Shown here piece by piece: positions 26,915 to 34,726 of a stretch of DNA of 64,000 nucleotides. This DNA comes from Streptantibioticus rubrisoli (GTDB taxonomy: Bacteria > Actinomycetota > Actinomycetes > Streptomycetales > Streptomycetaceae). Under the pieces are notes generated by a model. That model saw nothing but the letters and a program-made list of their open reading frames with translations, was not told the origin of the DNA and searched no databases. Made by a program: the position numbers and the translations under genes. The stretch is taken from contig NZ_JANFNH010000027.1 in the NCBI RefSeq assembly GCF_024436055.1, positions 20,677 to 84,676 on the forward strand, written 5' to 3'. How positions within the stretch are numbered: position 1 is the first letter of the stretch; the number at the start of each line of letters is the position of its first letter.

Positions 26915-28690
26915 TCAGTCGAGGTCGGCCTCGTCGCGGATCTCCACGAACCGGTCCCGCAGGCCGTCGAGTTCGAGCACCACGATCTCGTTGCGGCCCC
27001 GGCGCAGCAGCGGCCAGGGCAGATACAGGGTGCGCTGCGGACCGCGCTCCCAGTACCGGCCGAGACAGAAGCCGTTGACCCAGACATAGCCCTTGGCACC
27101 GCCGGGCACGGCCAGATATCCGTCGCGGGGCTCGGTCACCTCCAAGGCGGCCCGGTGGAAGACCGGCCCCGGCCGCTGACCGGCCGTGGCGGTGGCCGAG
27201 GCGGCCCACGGCAGATCGGCCAGCGGCCCGCCCAGCGGTACCGTGCGTACCGTCCAGCCGTGCACGTACTGCTGGCCGTGCCGTACCGCGGCCACCCCCT
27301 TGCGGTCGCCCAGGCGCGGCCCGTAGTTGACCCGGCCCATCGACTCCACCAGCAGTTCCAGGCGGGAGCCCGACGGGCCGACGGAGATCTGCGGAAGGTC
27401 GTCCTCCTCGTCCCGCTCCAGCACCGCGAGCGGCTGGCCGTCCAGGTAGACGTGCGCCCGGTCCGCCAGTCCCTCCAGCACCAGCGGGTACTCCACACGC
27501 GGCCCCGGCACATGGGCCTCGTAGTGCGCGAGGCCGTGGGCCAGCCCGAGGTCCTCGAACGACGGCGGTACGGGGGAGTGCACGGCCGGGGTGGCGATGG
27601 CGTCCAGCAGGTCGAACAGCCGCACCGAGTCGGTGAGTTCGACCCGGCTCGGCGGCAGCAGCGGGGGCAGCGGTTCGGGCTGCGGCGGCGGGGCCTCGGC
27701 GAACTCGGTGAGCACCTCGCGGAACGCCCAGAACTTCGGCGTCGGCGCGCCGCGTTCGTCGATCGGGGCGTCGTAGTCGTAGGAGGTCACCATCGGCTGG
27801 TACGGGCCGTCGTGCGCGGGGCCGCCGCGGTTGGCCCCGGCCCAGGTGCCGAAGCTGGTGCCGCCGTGCGCCATGTAGACGTTGACCGAGGCCCCGCAGG
27901 CCAGGATCCGGCGCAGGGTGTCGGCGGCGTCGGCCGGATCGCGCAGCGCCCGCTTCTCGCCCCAGTGGTCGAACCAGCCGCACCAGAACTCCATGCACAT
28001 CGGCGGGTCGTCCGGCCGGAGCCGGGCCAGCTCCGCGAAGGCGTCCTCCGGGTGGCTACCGAAGTTCACCGTGGCGATGGCGCCGGTCAGCGTGCCACCG
28101 GTGAGGGGAGCGTCCTCGGGACCGTCGGAGGTGAACAGCGGTACGTCGACGCCGCGTTCGCGCATCATCGTGCGCAGCCCGTCCAGGTACACGGTGTCGC
28201 TGCCGTAGGAGCCGTACTCGTTCTCCACCTGCATCATCAGCACGTTGCCACCGCGGGTGACCTGGTGGGCGGCCAGCCGCGGCAGCAGTTCGTCGTACCA
28301 GCGCCGCACATGCGCCAGATAGGCCGCGTCCGACACCCGCAGCCGTACCTCGCGGTCGGCCAGCAGCCACCAGGGCAGCCCGCCGTTCTCCCACTCGGCG
28401 CAGATGTACGGGCTGGGCCGGACGATCGCGTACAGCCCGGCCTCGGTAGAGGCGGTCAAGAACGCCTCGACATCGGCGATCCCGGTGAAGTCGAAGCGGC
28501 CCGGGCGCGGCTCGTGCAGGTTCCACGGGACGTACGTCTCCACGCAGTTGAGCCCCATGGCGCGCAGCATCCGCAGCCGGTGCGGCCACTGCTCGGGCAG
28601 CACCCGGAAGTAGTGCAGCGCGCCGGAGAGCACGCGCAGCGGGCGGCCGTCGAGTTCGAAGCCGGGCGGGACGATGCGGAAGGACGACAC
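26915..28690 (-). CDS. GH35 beta-galactosidase
   Basis: 591 residues. A glycoside hydrolase family 35 TIM barrel contains acid/base Glu158 in QVENEYGSYG and nucleophile Glu234 in CMEFWCGW. C-terminal jelly-roll domains follow, ending with YVWVNGFCLGRYW, typical of the family. No signal peptide is seen, so it is predicted cytoplasmic and acts on imported galactosides. GTG 28690 follows GGAG. The first gene of a two-gene operon, it may start from TAGAGT (28743-28738, minus strand). It is divergent from the CoA-lyase genes. Confidence 0.92.
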   Translation of the reverse strand: MSSFRIVPPGFELDGRPLRVLSGALHYFRVLPEQWPHRLRMLRAMGLNCVETYVPWNLHEPRPGRFDFTGIADVEAFLTASTEAGLYAIVRPSPYICAEWENGGLPWWLLADREVRLRVSDAAYLAHVRRWYDELLPRLAAHQVTRGGNVLMMQVENEYGSYGSDTVYLDGLRTMMRERGVDVPLFTSDGPEDAPLTGGTLTGAIATVNFGSHPEDAFAELARLRPDDPPMCMEFWCGWFDHWGEKRALRDPADAADTLRRILACGASVNVYMAHGGTSFGTWAGANRGGPAHDGPYQPMVTSYDYDAPIDERGAPTPKFWAFREVLTEFAEAPPPQPEPLPPLLPPSRVELTDSVRLFDLLDAIATPAVHSPVPPSFEDLGLAHGLAHYEAHVPGPRVEYPLVLEGLADRAHVYLDGQPLAVLERDEEDDLPQISVGPSGSRLELLVESMGRVNYGPRLGDRKGVAAVRHGQQYVHGWTVRTVPLGGPLADLPWAASATATAGQRPGPVFHRAALEVTEPRDGYLAVPGGAKGYVWVNGFCLGRYWERGPQRTLYLPWPLLRRGRNEIVVLELDGLRDRFVEIRDEADLD

Positions 28691-28802
28691 GGGCGCTCCA
28701 GCGTCGGTCGGGTGGGTGGCACGCGCTCTGCACGGCACTCTAAGGCGGCGGCCGCCGCCCCATCCGGCACCGGCGCACCCGTGCGGTGACCAACGGCACA
28801 CG

Positions 28803-28841
28803 TACTGACCAGTAACGTAACCGGGTCGCCACCCCTAGAGT
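28803..28841 (+). promoter_or_regulatory. CoA-lyase promoter with palindrome
   Basis: TACTGACCAGTA (28803-28814) has 5-bp inverted arms around a 2-bp centre and abuts the -35 position for TAGAGT (28836-28841). The layout suits a repressor such as the TetR proteins that control acyl-CoA metabolism; that assignment is inference. Confidence 0.45.
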
Positions 28842-28907
28842 GAACGCCGGATGGCGCCGCCGGGACGGGCGGCGACCCGCACCCCTCGATCCGACCAGGG
28901 AGACTGG

Positions 28908-29972
28908 ATGCGCTCTCCGAAGGACTTCTTCCGCCCACTGGCCGTCGGTGCCCCCGCCCCGGTACGGGAAGTGCCGTTCCGGCCATCCCGGATGATCCAC
29001 TTCTTCGACCCCGGCAACGAGAAGATGGCGGCGAAGATCCCCGCCATCGCGCCCACCGTGGACGTGCTGCTCGGCAACCTGGAGGACGCGGTCGCCGCCG
29101 ACCGCAAGGAGGCGGCGCGCAGCGGTCTGGTCAACATCGCGAAGACCACCGATTTCGGCGACACCCAACTGTGGACCCGGGTCAACAGCCTTGACTCTCC
29201 CTGGGCGTTGGACGACCTGATCACCCTGGTCACCGAGATCGGCGACAAGCTCGACGTGATCATGGTGCCGAAGGTCGAGGGCGCCGAGGACATCCACTAC
29301 GTGGACCGGCTGCTCGCCCAACTGGAGGCCAAGGCGCGCATCGAACGGCCGATCCTGGTGCACGCCATCCTGGAGACCGCCACCGGCGTGGCCAACGTCG
29401 AGGAGATCGCCGGAGCCAGCCCGCGGATGCAGGGCATCTCGCTCGGCCCGGCGGATCTCGCCGCCAGCCGCCGGATGAAGACCACCCGGGTCGGCGGCGG
29501 GCACCCCGGCTACCTGGTTCGAGAGGATCCGAACCCCGAGAGCGCTGCGGGCGAGGCGCGCGCCACCTTCCAGCAGGACCTGTGGCACTACACCATCGCG
29601 CGCATGGTCGACGCCTGCGCCGCGCACGGGATCCTGCCCTACTACGGGCCGTTCGGCGACATCCGGGACACCGTCGCCTGCGAGGACCAGTTCCGCAACG
29701 CCTTCCTGCTCGGCTGCGTCGGGGCGTGGAGCCTGCACCCGGTGCAGATCGAGATCGCCAAGCGGGTCTTCTCCCCGGCGCCCGCCGATGTCGCCTGGGC
29801 CCGTAAGGTGATCGCCGCGATGGGCGACGGCACCGGCGCGGTGATGATCGACGGCAAGATGCAGGACGACGCCACCTACAAGCAGTGCCAGGTGGTGGCC
29901 CAGCTCGCGGACGCGCTCGCCGCCCGCGACCCTGAGCTTGCGGACGCCTACGCGGCCGCCGAAAAGGAGTGA
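28908..29972 (+). CDS. HpcH/HpaI-family CoA-ester lyase, long form
   Basis: 354 residues with the CitE-like TIM barrel. Visible features are [15 protein letters not shown], substrate Arg in WTRVNS, metal Glu in VPKVEGAED, and [18 protein letters not shown]. Family members cleave or form malyl-CoA, methylmalyl-CoA or citramalyl-CoA. It forms an operon with the next, shorter lyase. The pair resembles the Mcl1/Mcl2 arrangement of the ethylmalonyl-CoA pathway, but ccr, meaA and mch are absent here. The exact substrate is not settled. ATG 28908 follows AGGGAGA; 19 upstream in-frame codons are not conserved-looking. Confidence 0.85.
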   Translation: MRSPKDFFRPLAVGAPAPVREVPFRPSRMIHFFDPGNEKMAAKIPAIAPTVDVLLGNLEDAVAADRKEAARSGLVNIAKTTDFGDTQLWTRVNSLDSPWALDDLITLVTEIGDKLDVIMVPKVEGAEDIHYVDRLLAQLEAKARIERPILVHAILETATGVANVEEIAGASPRMQGISLGPADLAASRRMKTTRVGGGHPGYLVREDPNPESAAGEARATFQQDLWHYTIARMVDACAAHGILPYYGPFGDIRDTVACEDQFRNAFLLGCVGAWSLHPVQIEIAKRVFSPAPADVAWARKVIAAMGDGTGAVMIDGKMQDDATYKQCQVVAQLADALAARDPELADAYAAAEKE

Positions 29973-29980
29973 CCCGCACC

Positions 29981-30853
29981 ATGTCCAACGCGAGCCCGCG
30001 ACCGCGCCGTTCGGTGCTCTACATGCCCGGTGCCAACGAACGCGCCCTGGAGAAGGCCAAGTCCATCCCGGCCGACGCCCTCATCCTCGACCTGGAGGAC
30101 GCGGTCGCCCCCGACGCCAAGGCCGACGCCCGCAAGCGGGTGGCCGCCGCCGCGGCCTCCGGCGAGTACGGCCACCGCGAGGTGACCATCCGGGTCAACG
30201 GTCCCGGCACCGCCTGGCACGCCGACGACCTGCGAGCCGCCGCCGAGGCGGGCCCGGACGCCGTGGTCGTCCCCAAGGTGGAGTCCGCGCACACCGTGCT
30301 GGAGGTCGAGCGGGCCCTGGAGGCGGCGGGCGCTCCGGACCACACCGCCATCTGGGCGATGGTGGAGACCCCGCGCGCCATGCTGGACGCGCGCGCCGTG
30401 GCCGCCGCCAGCGAGCGGCTCACGGTACTGGTGATGGGCACCAACGACCTGGCCAAGGAACTGCACGCGGAACACGTCCCAGGCCGCGCCCCGCTGCTGA
30501 CCGGACTGTCGCTGGCGCTGCTCGCGGCCCGGGAGACCGGCAAGGTGATCCTGGACGGTGTCTACAACGACGTGAAGGACTTGGCGGGATTCGAGGCCGA
30601 GTGCGTCCAGGGGCGGCAGTTCGGATTCGACGGCAAGACCCTGATCCACCCGGCACAGGTCGAGCCGTGCAACCGGATCTTCGCGCCCTCGCCGGAGCAG
30701 GTCGAGCGGTCCCAGCGGATCATCGAGGCGTTCGACGAGGCGACCCGGGAGGGCCGCGGCGTGGTCACGGTGGACGGCAGGATGATCGAGAACCTGCACG
30801 TCGAGGAGGCCCGGCGGATCCTGGCGCTGGCCGCCGCGGTCGCCGCTCGCTGA
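29981..30853 (+). CDS. HpcH/HpaI-family CoA-ester lyase or thioesterase, short form
   Basis: 290 residues of the CitE/malyl-CoA lyase family: RRSVLYMPGANERALEKA, LDLEDAVAPDAK, VTIRVNG, VPKVES, MVETPRAMLDA and LIHPAQVEPCNRIFAPS. Members act as citramalyl/malyl-CoA lyases or malyl-CoA thioesterases. AAGGAG at the end of the upstream gene and ATG 29981 define the start; GTG 29969 is also possible. It works with the preceding lyase, with a terminator after it. Confidence 0.87.
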   Translation: MSNASPRPRRSVLYMPGANERALEKAKSIPADALILDLEDAVAPDAKADARKRVAAAAASGEYGHREVTIRVNGPGTAWHADDLRAAAEAGPDAVVVPKVESAHTVLEVERALEAAGAPDHTAIWAMVETPRAMLDARAVAAASERLTVLVMGTNDLAKELHAEHVPGRAPLLTGLSLALLAARETGKVILDGVYNDVKDLAGFEAECVQGRQFGFDGKTLIHPAQVEPCNRIFAPSPEQVERSQRIIEAFDEATREGRGVVTVDGRMIENLHVEEARRILALAAAVAAR

Positions 30854-30941
30854 CCCCGCAACCCCAGAACCGACCCCAGTCTTCGCCGCCGGGCGCCCAC
30901 CCCGGCCGGTCGGCCCGGCTGGTGCGAACGGTACAAACGGC

Positions 30942-30974
30942 AGGGCTCCGTGCGCTTCGCACGGGGCCCTTTCG
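30942..30974 (+). terminator. Terminator after CoA-lyase pair
   Basis: AGGGCTCCGTGCG (30942-30954) pairs with CGCACGGGGCCCT with one G-U pair, followed by TTTCGT. Confidence 0.8.
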
Positions 30975-31057
30975 TCACTCCCTTCTGTTGAGATCCTCCA
31001 TGAAGTCGCTCCCGACAGTGTGAGAAGTCAACGCCGTGAAAACAGGGGGGCCGCTCG

Positions 31058-31069
31058 TAAGGTCGATAC
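31058..31069 (+). promoter_or_regulatory. Candidate -10 for leaderless accB
   Basis: TAAGGT (31058-31063) ends 7 nt before the accB ATG, with GTGAAA at 31036-31041 as a weak -35. No ribosome-binding site is visible, so the mRNA may begin at the ATG. Confidence 0.4.
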
Positions 31070-32653
31070 ATGACCGTTGTGGACGAGGTGCCAGCCGACG
31101 CGAACGATGCCCGCGGGCGTGTGGCGGAGCTGCACGCGATTCGTGAGCAGGTGCGGCGGGGGCCGAGTGAGCGGGCGACTGAGGCGCAGCATGCCAAGGG
31201 GAAGTTGACTGCGCGTGAGCGGATCGAGCTGTTGCTGGATGCGGGGTCGTTCCACGAGGTGGAGCCGTTGCGGCGGCATCGTGCGTCGGGGTTCGGGTTG
31301 GAGGCGAGGCGGCCGTACACCGATGGTGTGATCACGGGGTGGGGGACCGTGCATGGGCGCACGGTGTTTGTGTACGCGCATGATTTCCGGATCTTTGGTG
31401 GTGCGTTGGGTGAGGCGCATGCGCAGAAGATCCACAAGATCATGGACAAGGCGATCGCGGCGGGTGCGCCGTTGGTGTCGCTCAACGATGGTGCGGGGGC
31501 TCGGATCCAGGAGGGTGTCAGCGCTCTTGCTGGTTACGGTGGGATCTTCCAGCGCAACACCAGGGCTTCGGGGGTGATCCCGCAGATCTCGGTGATGCTG
31601 GGCCCGTGTGCGGGGGGCGCCGCCTACAGTCCGGCGTTGACGGATTTTGTGTTCATGGTGCGGGAGACCTCGCAGATGTTCATCACTGGGCCGGATGTGG
31701 TGCAGGCGGTGACGGGGGAGAAGGTCTCGCAGAACGGTCTGGGTGGTGCGGATGTGCACGCCGAGACCTCGGGCGTGTGCCATTTCGCCTACGACGATGA
31801 GCAAAGTTGTCTGGAAGAGGTGCGCTACCTGCTGTCGCTGTTGCCGCGGAACAACCGGGAGAACCCGCCGGTGCTGCCCACTACGGATCCGGTTGACCGG
31901 CGTGGTGAGGCGCTGCTGGATCTGGTTCCGGCCGACGGTAACCGGGCGTATGACATGCGCAAGGTGATCGAGGAGATCGTCGATGACGGCGAGTTCCTTG
32001 AGGTGCATGAGCGGTGGGCGACGAACATCATCTGTGCGCTGTCTAGGCTGGATGGGCAGGTGGTGGGGATTGTCGCGAACCAGCCGCAGACGTTGGCGGG
32101 TGTGTTGGACATCGAGGCGTCGGAGAAGGCCGCACGTTTTGTGCAGATGTGTGACGCGTTCAACATCCCGATCGTGACGTTGCTGGATGTGCCGGGGTTC
32201 TTGCCGGGGGTGGATCAGGAGCATGGCGGGATCATCCGGCATGGTGCGAAGTTGTTGTACGCGTACTGCAACGCCACGGTGCCGCGGATCTCGCTGATTT
32301 TGCGCAAGGCGTATGGGGGTGCGTACATCGTGATGGACTCGCAGTCCATCGGTGCGGATTTGACCTATGCGTGGCCGACGAACGAGATCGCGGTGATGGG
32401 TGCCGAGGGCGCGGCGAATGTGATCTTCCGTCGGCAGATCGCGGAGGCGGATGATCCGGACGCGATGCGGGCGGCGATGGTCAAGGAGTACAAGTCCGAG
32501 TTGATGCATCCGTACTACGCGGCCGAACGCGGCCTGGTCGATGACGTGATCGATCCGGTCGAGACCCGCGAGGTGCTGATCCGCTCGTTGGCGATGCTGC
32601 GTACCAAGCACGCTGATCTTCCGTCCCGTAAGCACGGCAACCCGCCGCAGTAA
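31070..32653 (+). CDS. accB: Acyl-CoA carboxylase beta (carboxyltransferase) subunit
   Basis: 527 residues. It transfers CO2 from biotin to acetyl- or propionyl-CoA, supplying malonyl- or methylmalonyl-CoA. The crotonase-like fold shows GPCAGGAAYSPALTDF and GGAYIVMD. Residue 420 is Ile, the residue that in Streptomyces AccB, unlike PccB (Asp), allows acetyl-CoA as substrate. Codon choice is odd: many GAT, CAT, CGT, GGT, TTG and G-ending codons while neighbours are strongly C-ending, suggesting recent acquisition or gene replacement. It is followed by accE. Confidence 0.95.
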   Translation: MTVVDEVPADANDARGRVAELHAIREQVRRGPSERATEAQHAKGKLTARERIELLLDAGSFHEVEPLRRHRASGFGLEARRPYTDGVITGWGTVHGRTVFVYAHDFRIFGGALGEAHAQKIHKIMDKAIAAGAPLVSLNDGAGARIQEGVSALAGYGGIFQRNTRASGVIPQISVMLGPCAGGAAYSPALTDFVFMVRETSQMFITGPDVVQAVTGEKVSQNGLGGADVHAETSGVCHFAYDDEQSCLEEVRYLLSLLPRNNRENPPVLPTTDPVDRRGEALLDLVPADGNRAYDMRKVIEEIVDDGEFLEVHERWATNIICALSRLDGQVVGIVANQPQTLAGVLDIEASEKAARFVQMCDAFNIPIVTLLDVPGFLPGVDQEHGGIIRHGAKLLYAYCNATVPRISLILRKAYGGAYIVMDSQSIGADLTYAWPTNEIAVMGAEGAANVIFRRQIAEADDPDAMRAAMVKEYKSELMHPYYAAERGLVDDVIDPVETREVLIRSLAMLRTKHADLPSRKHGNPPQ

Positions 32654-32681
32654 TCGCGTAGTTATGGAGATGGAGAACGTT

Positions 32682-32906
32682 GTGAGCACTCCCGCAGATG
32701 CCGCTGCCGCGACCGTGGTGACCGTGCGGCGCGGGCACGCCGAGCCCGAGGAGCTGGCGGCGATCACCGCCGTGCTCCTGGCCCGCGCCGCCACCGCGCG
32801 CACCGCAGCCGCGGCCGACAACGACATCCGAACCGTCGCCCACTGGCGCCGACTCGAGCGTGCCCAGGGCTTCTACGCACCCCACAGCTGGCAAGCGGTC
32901 GCCTAA
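32682..32906 (+). CDS. accE: Acyl-CoA carboxylase epsilon subunit
   Basis: 74 residues. Epsilon subunits bind and stimulate the beta subunit in actinobacterial acyl-CoA carboxylases. The family pattern is visible: VVRRGHAEPEELAAITAVL near the start, and WRRLERAQGFYAPHSWQ at the end. GTG 32682 follows TGGAG with 6 nt spacing; ATG 32664 is also in frame. Codon use is native-like, unlike accB. Its last 26 nt are duplicated 72 nt downstream. Confidence 0.9.
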   Translation: MSTPADAAAATVVTVRRGHAEPEELAAITAVLLARAATARTAAAADNDIRTVAHWRRLERAQGFYAPHSWQAVA

Positions 32907-32980
32907 CGCGGCCGGGGGTTGCGGGGGTTGCCCCCGGGATAACGCAGCGCCCCGCACAGCTGGCAAGCGGTCGCCTGACG
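32883..32980 (+). repeat. Direct duplication of accE 3' end
   Basis: 32883-32908 and 32955-32980 are 25 of 26 identical; both encode the tail HSWQAVA and then a stop (TAA in the gene, TGA in the copy). The copy has no start, so it is a remnant of a second accE. Confidence 0.85.
32912..32937 (+). terminator. Hairpin after accE
   Basis: CCGGGGG (32912-32918) pairs with CCCCCGG (32931-32937), right after the accE stop and between the two copies of its tail. Confidence 0.65.
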
Positions 32981-32992
32981 ACATGACGCAAA

Positions 32993-33026
32993 AAGGCCCC
33001 CGACTCCCTTCGGAGTCGGGGGCCTT
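32993..33026. terminator. Terminator between accE remnant and cvn operon
   Basis: AAGGCCCCCGACTCC (32993-33007) pairs perfectly with GGAGTCGGGGGCCTT (33012-33026). A/T ends on both sides make it bidirectional for convergent accE and cvnD. Confidence 0.9.
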
Positions 33027-33041
33027 GGCGCTTGACCGTGC

Positions 33042-33620
33042 CTACCGCAGCCGCGCCATCAGCGCGTGCTCGACCAGCGTGATCAGCGTGCTCTTGGCCT
33101 CACCGCGCATCCGCGCGTCGGTGGTCATGATGGGCGTCTCGGGGCCGATCTGCAGCGCCTCGCGGACCTCTTCCGGGCTGTACGGCTGGTGGCCGTCGAA
33201 ACCATTCAGCGCGATGACGAACGGCAGCCCTGAGTTCTCGAAGTAGTCGACCGCCGGGAAGCAGTCCGCCAGCCGCCGGGTGTCGACCAGCACAACCGCG
33301 CCGATCGCACCGCGCACCAGGTCGTCCCACATGAACCAGAAGCGGTCCTGGCCGGGGGTGCCGAACAGGTAGAGGATCAGGTCCTCGTCGAGCGTGATGC
33401 GGCCGAAGTCCATCGCCACGGTCGTGGTGGTCTTGTCCGGCGCGTGGGTCAGATCGTCGATCCCCGCGGAGGCGGAGGTCATCACGGCTTCGGTGCGCAG
33501 CGGGTTGATCTCCGATACGGCACCGACGAACGTGGTCTTGCCCACGCCGAAGCCGCCCGCCACCACGATCTTCGCGGAGGTGGTGGAGCGGGCTGCACCG
33601 CTAGAGCTTGCGAAGTCCAC
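33042..33620 (-). CDS. cvnD: Conservon GTPase CvnD, first cluster
   Basis: 192 residues, a small Rab/Ras-like bacterial GTPase. The P-loop is GGFGVGKTTFVG, the switch region contains TTTTVAMDFGR, and FGTPGQDRFWFMW is the DxxG-like region; IALNGFDG stands where NKxD is expected. Members act with CvnA, B and C in a membrane-associated switch. The GTG start lies inside the end of cvnC (20-nt overlap). Last gene of the A-B-C-D operon, followed by a terminator. Confidence 0.93.
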   Translation of the reverse strand: MDFASSSGAARSTTSAKIVVAGGFGVGKTTFVGAVSEINPLRTEAVMTSASAGIDDLTHAPDKTTTTVAMDFGRITLDEDLILYLFGTPGQDRFWFMWDDLVRGAIGAVVLVDTRRLADCFPAVDYFENSGLPFVIALNGFDGHQPYSPEEVREALQIGPETPIMTTDARMRGEAKSTLITLVEHALMARLR

Positions 33621-34161
33621 TGAGCACCCTTTCGAGCAGTGTCACATCTGGCTGGCCACCGGCGGCTTCATCGCCACCGGGCTGGTGGATGGCGACGAGT
33701 CCGGCCTCCGCCAGGTCGGCTACGAGGATTCGGGCGACGCCGAGGGGGATGGAGAGAAGTGCCGAGACCTCTGCCACCGACTTGATCTCGCGGCACAGAT
33801 GGCAGATCCGCTGGTGTTCCGGGAGTTGGCCGCGCAACCGCTCCGGATCGGCGGTCGTGGAGACCAACGCCTCGATCGCCAGTTGGTAGCGCGGCCGGGT
33901 CCGCCCGCCGGTCATGGCGTACGGCCGCACCAGCGGCTGCTGGTCGGAGCCGAGCGGCGTACGGCCCCGTACGCCGCCACGGGAGCGCGGCGGTGGCCCC
34001 TGCGGCGGCATGTGCGCCTGGATCCGCGGCGCGGGCTGCTGAGGCTCCTGCCGTACCGGTTCCGGCGACGACTGCAGCTGTGGGCTGGGCGCCGAGGGGA
34101 AGTTGAATCGCTTCAGCTGCTGCTGTTGCGGATCGCCATATCCGCCTGGGGGCGTTGCCAC
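33601..34161 (-). CDS. cvnC: Conservon DUF742 protein CvnC, first cluster
   Basis: 186 residues. About 70 N-terminal residues are Pro/Gln-rich and probably disordered. The DUF742 domain (LVRPYAMTGGRTRPRYQLAIEALV...HQRICHLCREIKSVAEVSALLSIPLGVARILVADLAE) has a winged-helix-like pattern. GTG 34161 follows AGGAGG. It sits between cvnB (142-nt gap) and cvnD (overlap). Confidence 0.93.
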   Translation of the reverse strand: MATPPGGYGDPQQQQLKRFNFPSAPSPQLQSSPEPVRQEPQQPAPRIQAHMPPQGPPPRSRGGVRGRTPLGSDQQPLVRPYAMTGGRTRPRYQLAIEALVSTTADPERLRGQLPEHQRICHLCREIKSVAEVSALLSIPLGVARILVADLAEAGLVAIHQPGGDEAAGGQPDVTLLERVLSGLRKL

Positions 34162-34303
34162 GGTTCCTCCTCCAGCTGGGCGGGGTGCCCTTCACCGTCT
34201 CCGCCGCAGGGTTGCCGATGCGTTAACGCACCTTACGGTCCGGTGACGCATCGGCGCACGCCTGTCCGGTAGTTGGGGCCAGACGGCCGTAGAGCCCTTC
34301 AGG

Positions 34304-34717
34304 CTAGCCCAGCAGGCTGCCCTGCAACTCGGCTCGCAGATCAGGGGTCAGAACGTTGCCCGCGCGATCCACGAGCAGCGCCATCTCGTAGCCCACCAGA
34401 CCGATGTCGCACTCCGGGTGGGCCAGCACGGCCAGCGAGGAACCGTCGGAAACGGACATGATGAACATGAAGCCGCGTTCCATCTCGACGACCGTCTGGT
34501 TGACGCTGCCGCCCTCGAAGATACGCGACGCGCCCGCGGTCAGCGAGGTCAAACCGGAAGCTACGGCGGCGAGTTGGTCGGCCCGGTCCCGAGGGAAGCC
34601 CTCGGACATCGCGAGCAGCAGACCATCGGCGGAGACCACCACCGTATGGGAGACACCTGGGGTGTTTTCCACGAAGTTGGTGATCAACCAGTTCAGGTTC
34701 TGTGCCGCCTGGCTCAT
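34304..34717 (-). CDS. cvnB: Conservon roadblock/LC7 protein CvnB, first cluster
   Basis: 137 residues of the roadblock/LC7 fold (NLNWLITNFVENTPGVSHTVVVSADGLLLAMS...). Such proteins bind small GTPases and may regulate CvnD. ATG 34717 is preferred; an in-frame TTG at 34726 is possible. It begins 9 nt after the cvnA stop. It is nearly identical to cvnB of the second cluster. Confidence 0.94.
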   Translation of the reverse strand: MSQAAQNLNWLITNFVENTPGVSHTVVVSADGLLLAMSEGFPRDRADQLAAVASGLTSLTAGASRIFEGGSVNQTVVEMERGFMFIMSVSDGSSLAVLAHPECDIGLVGYEMALLVDRAGNVLTPDLRAELQGSLLG

Positions 34718-34726
34718 CGGACTCAA

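Noticed and set aside
34718..34726. TTG start for cvnB (also 39711-39719)
   Set aside because: It is possible, but the ATG three codons later is a more usual start and no ribosome site favours TTG.
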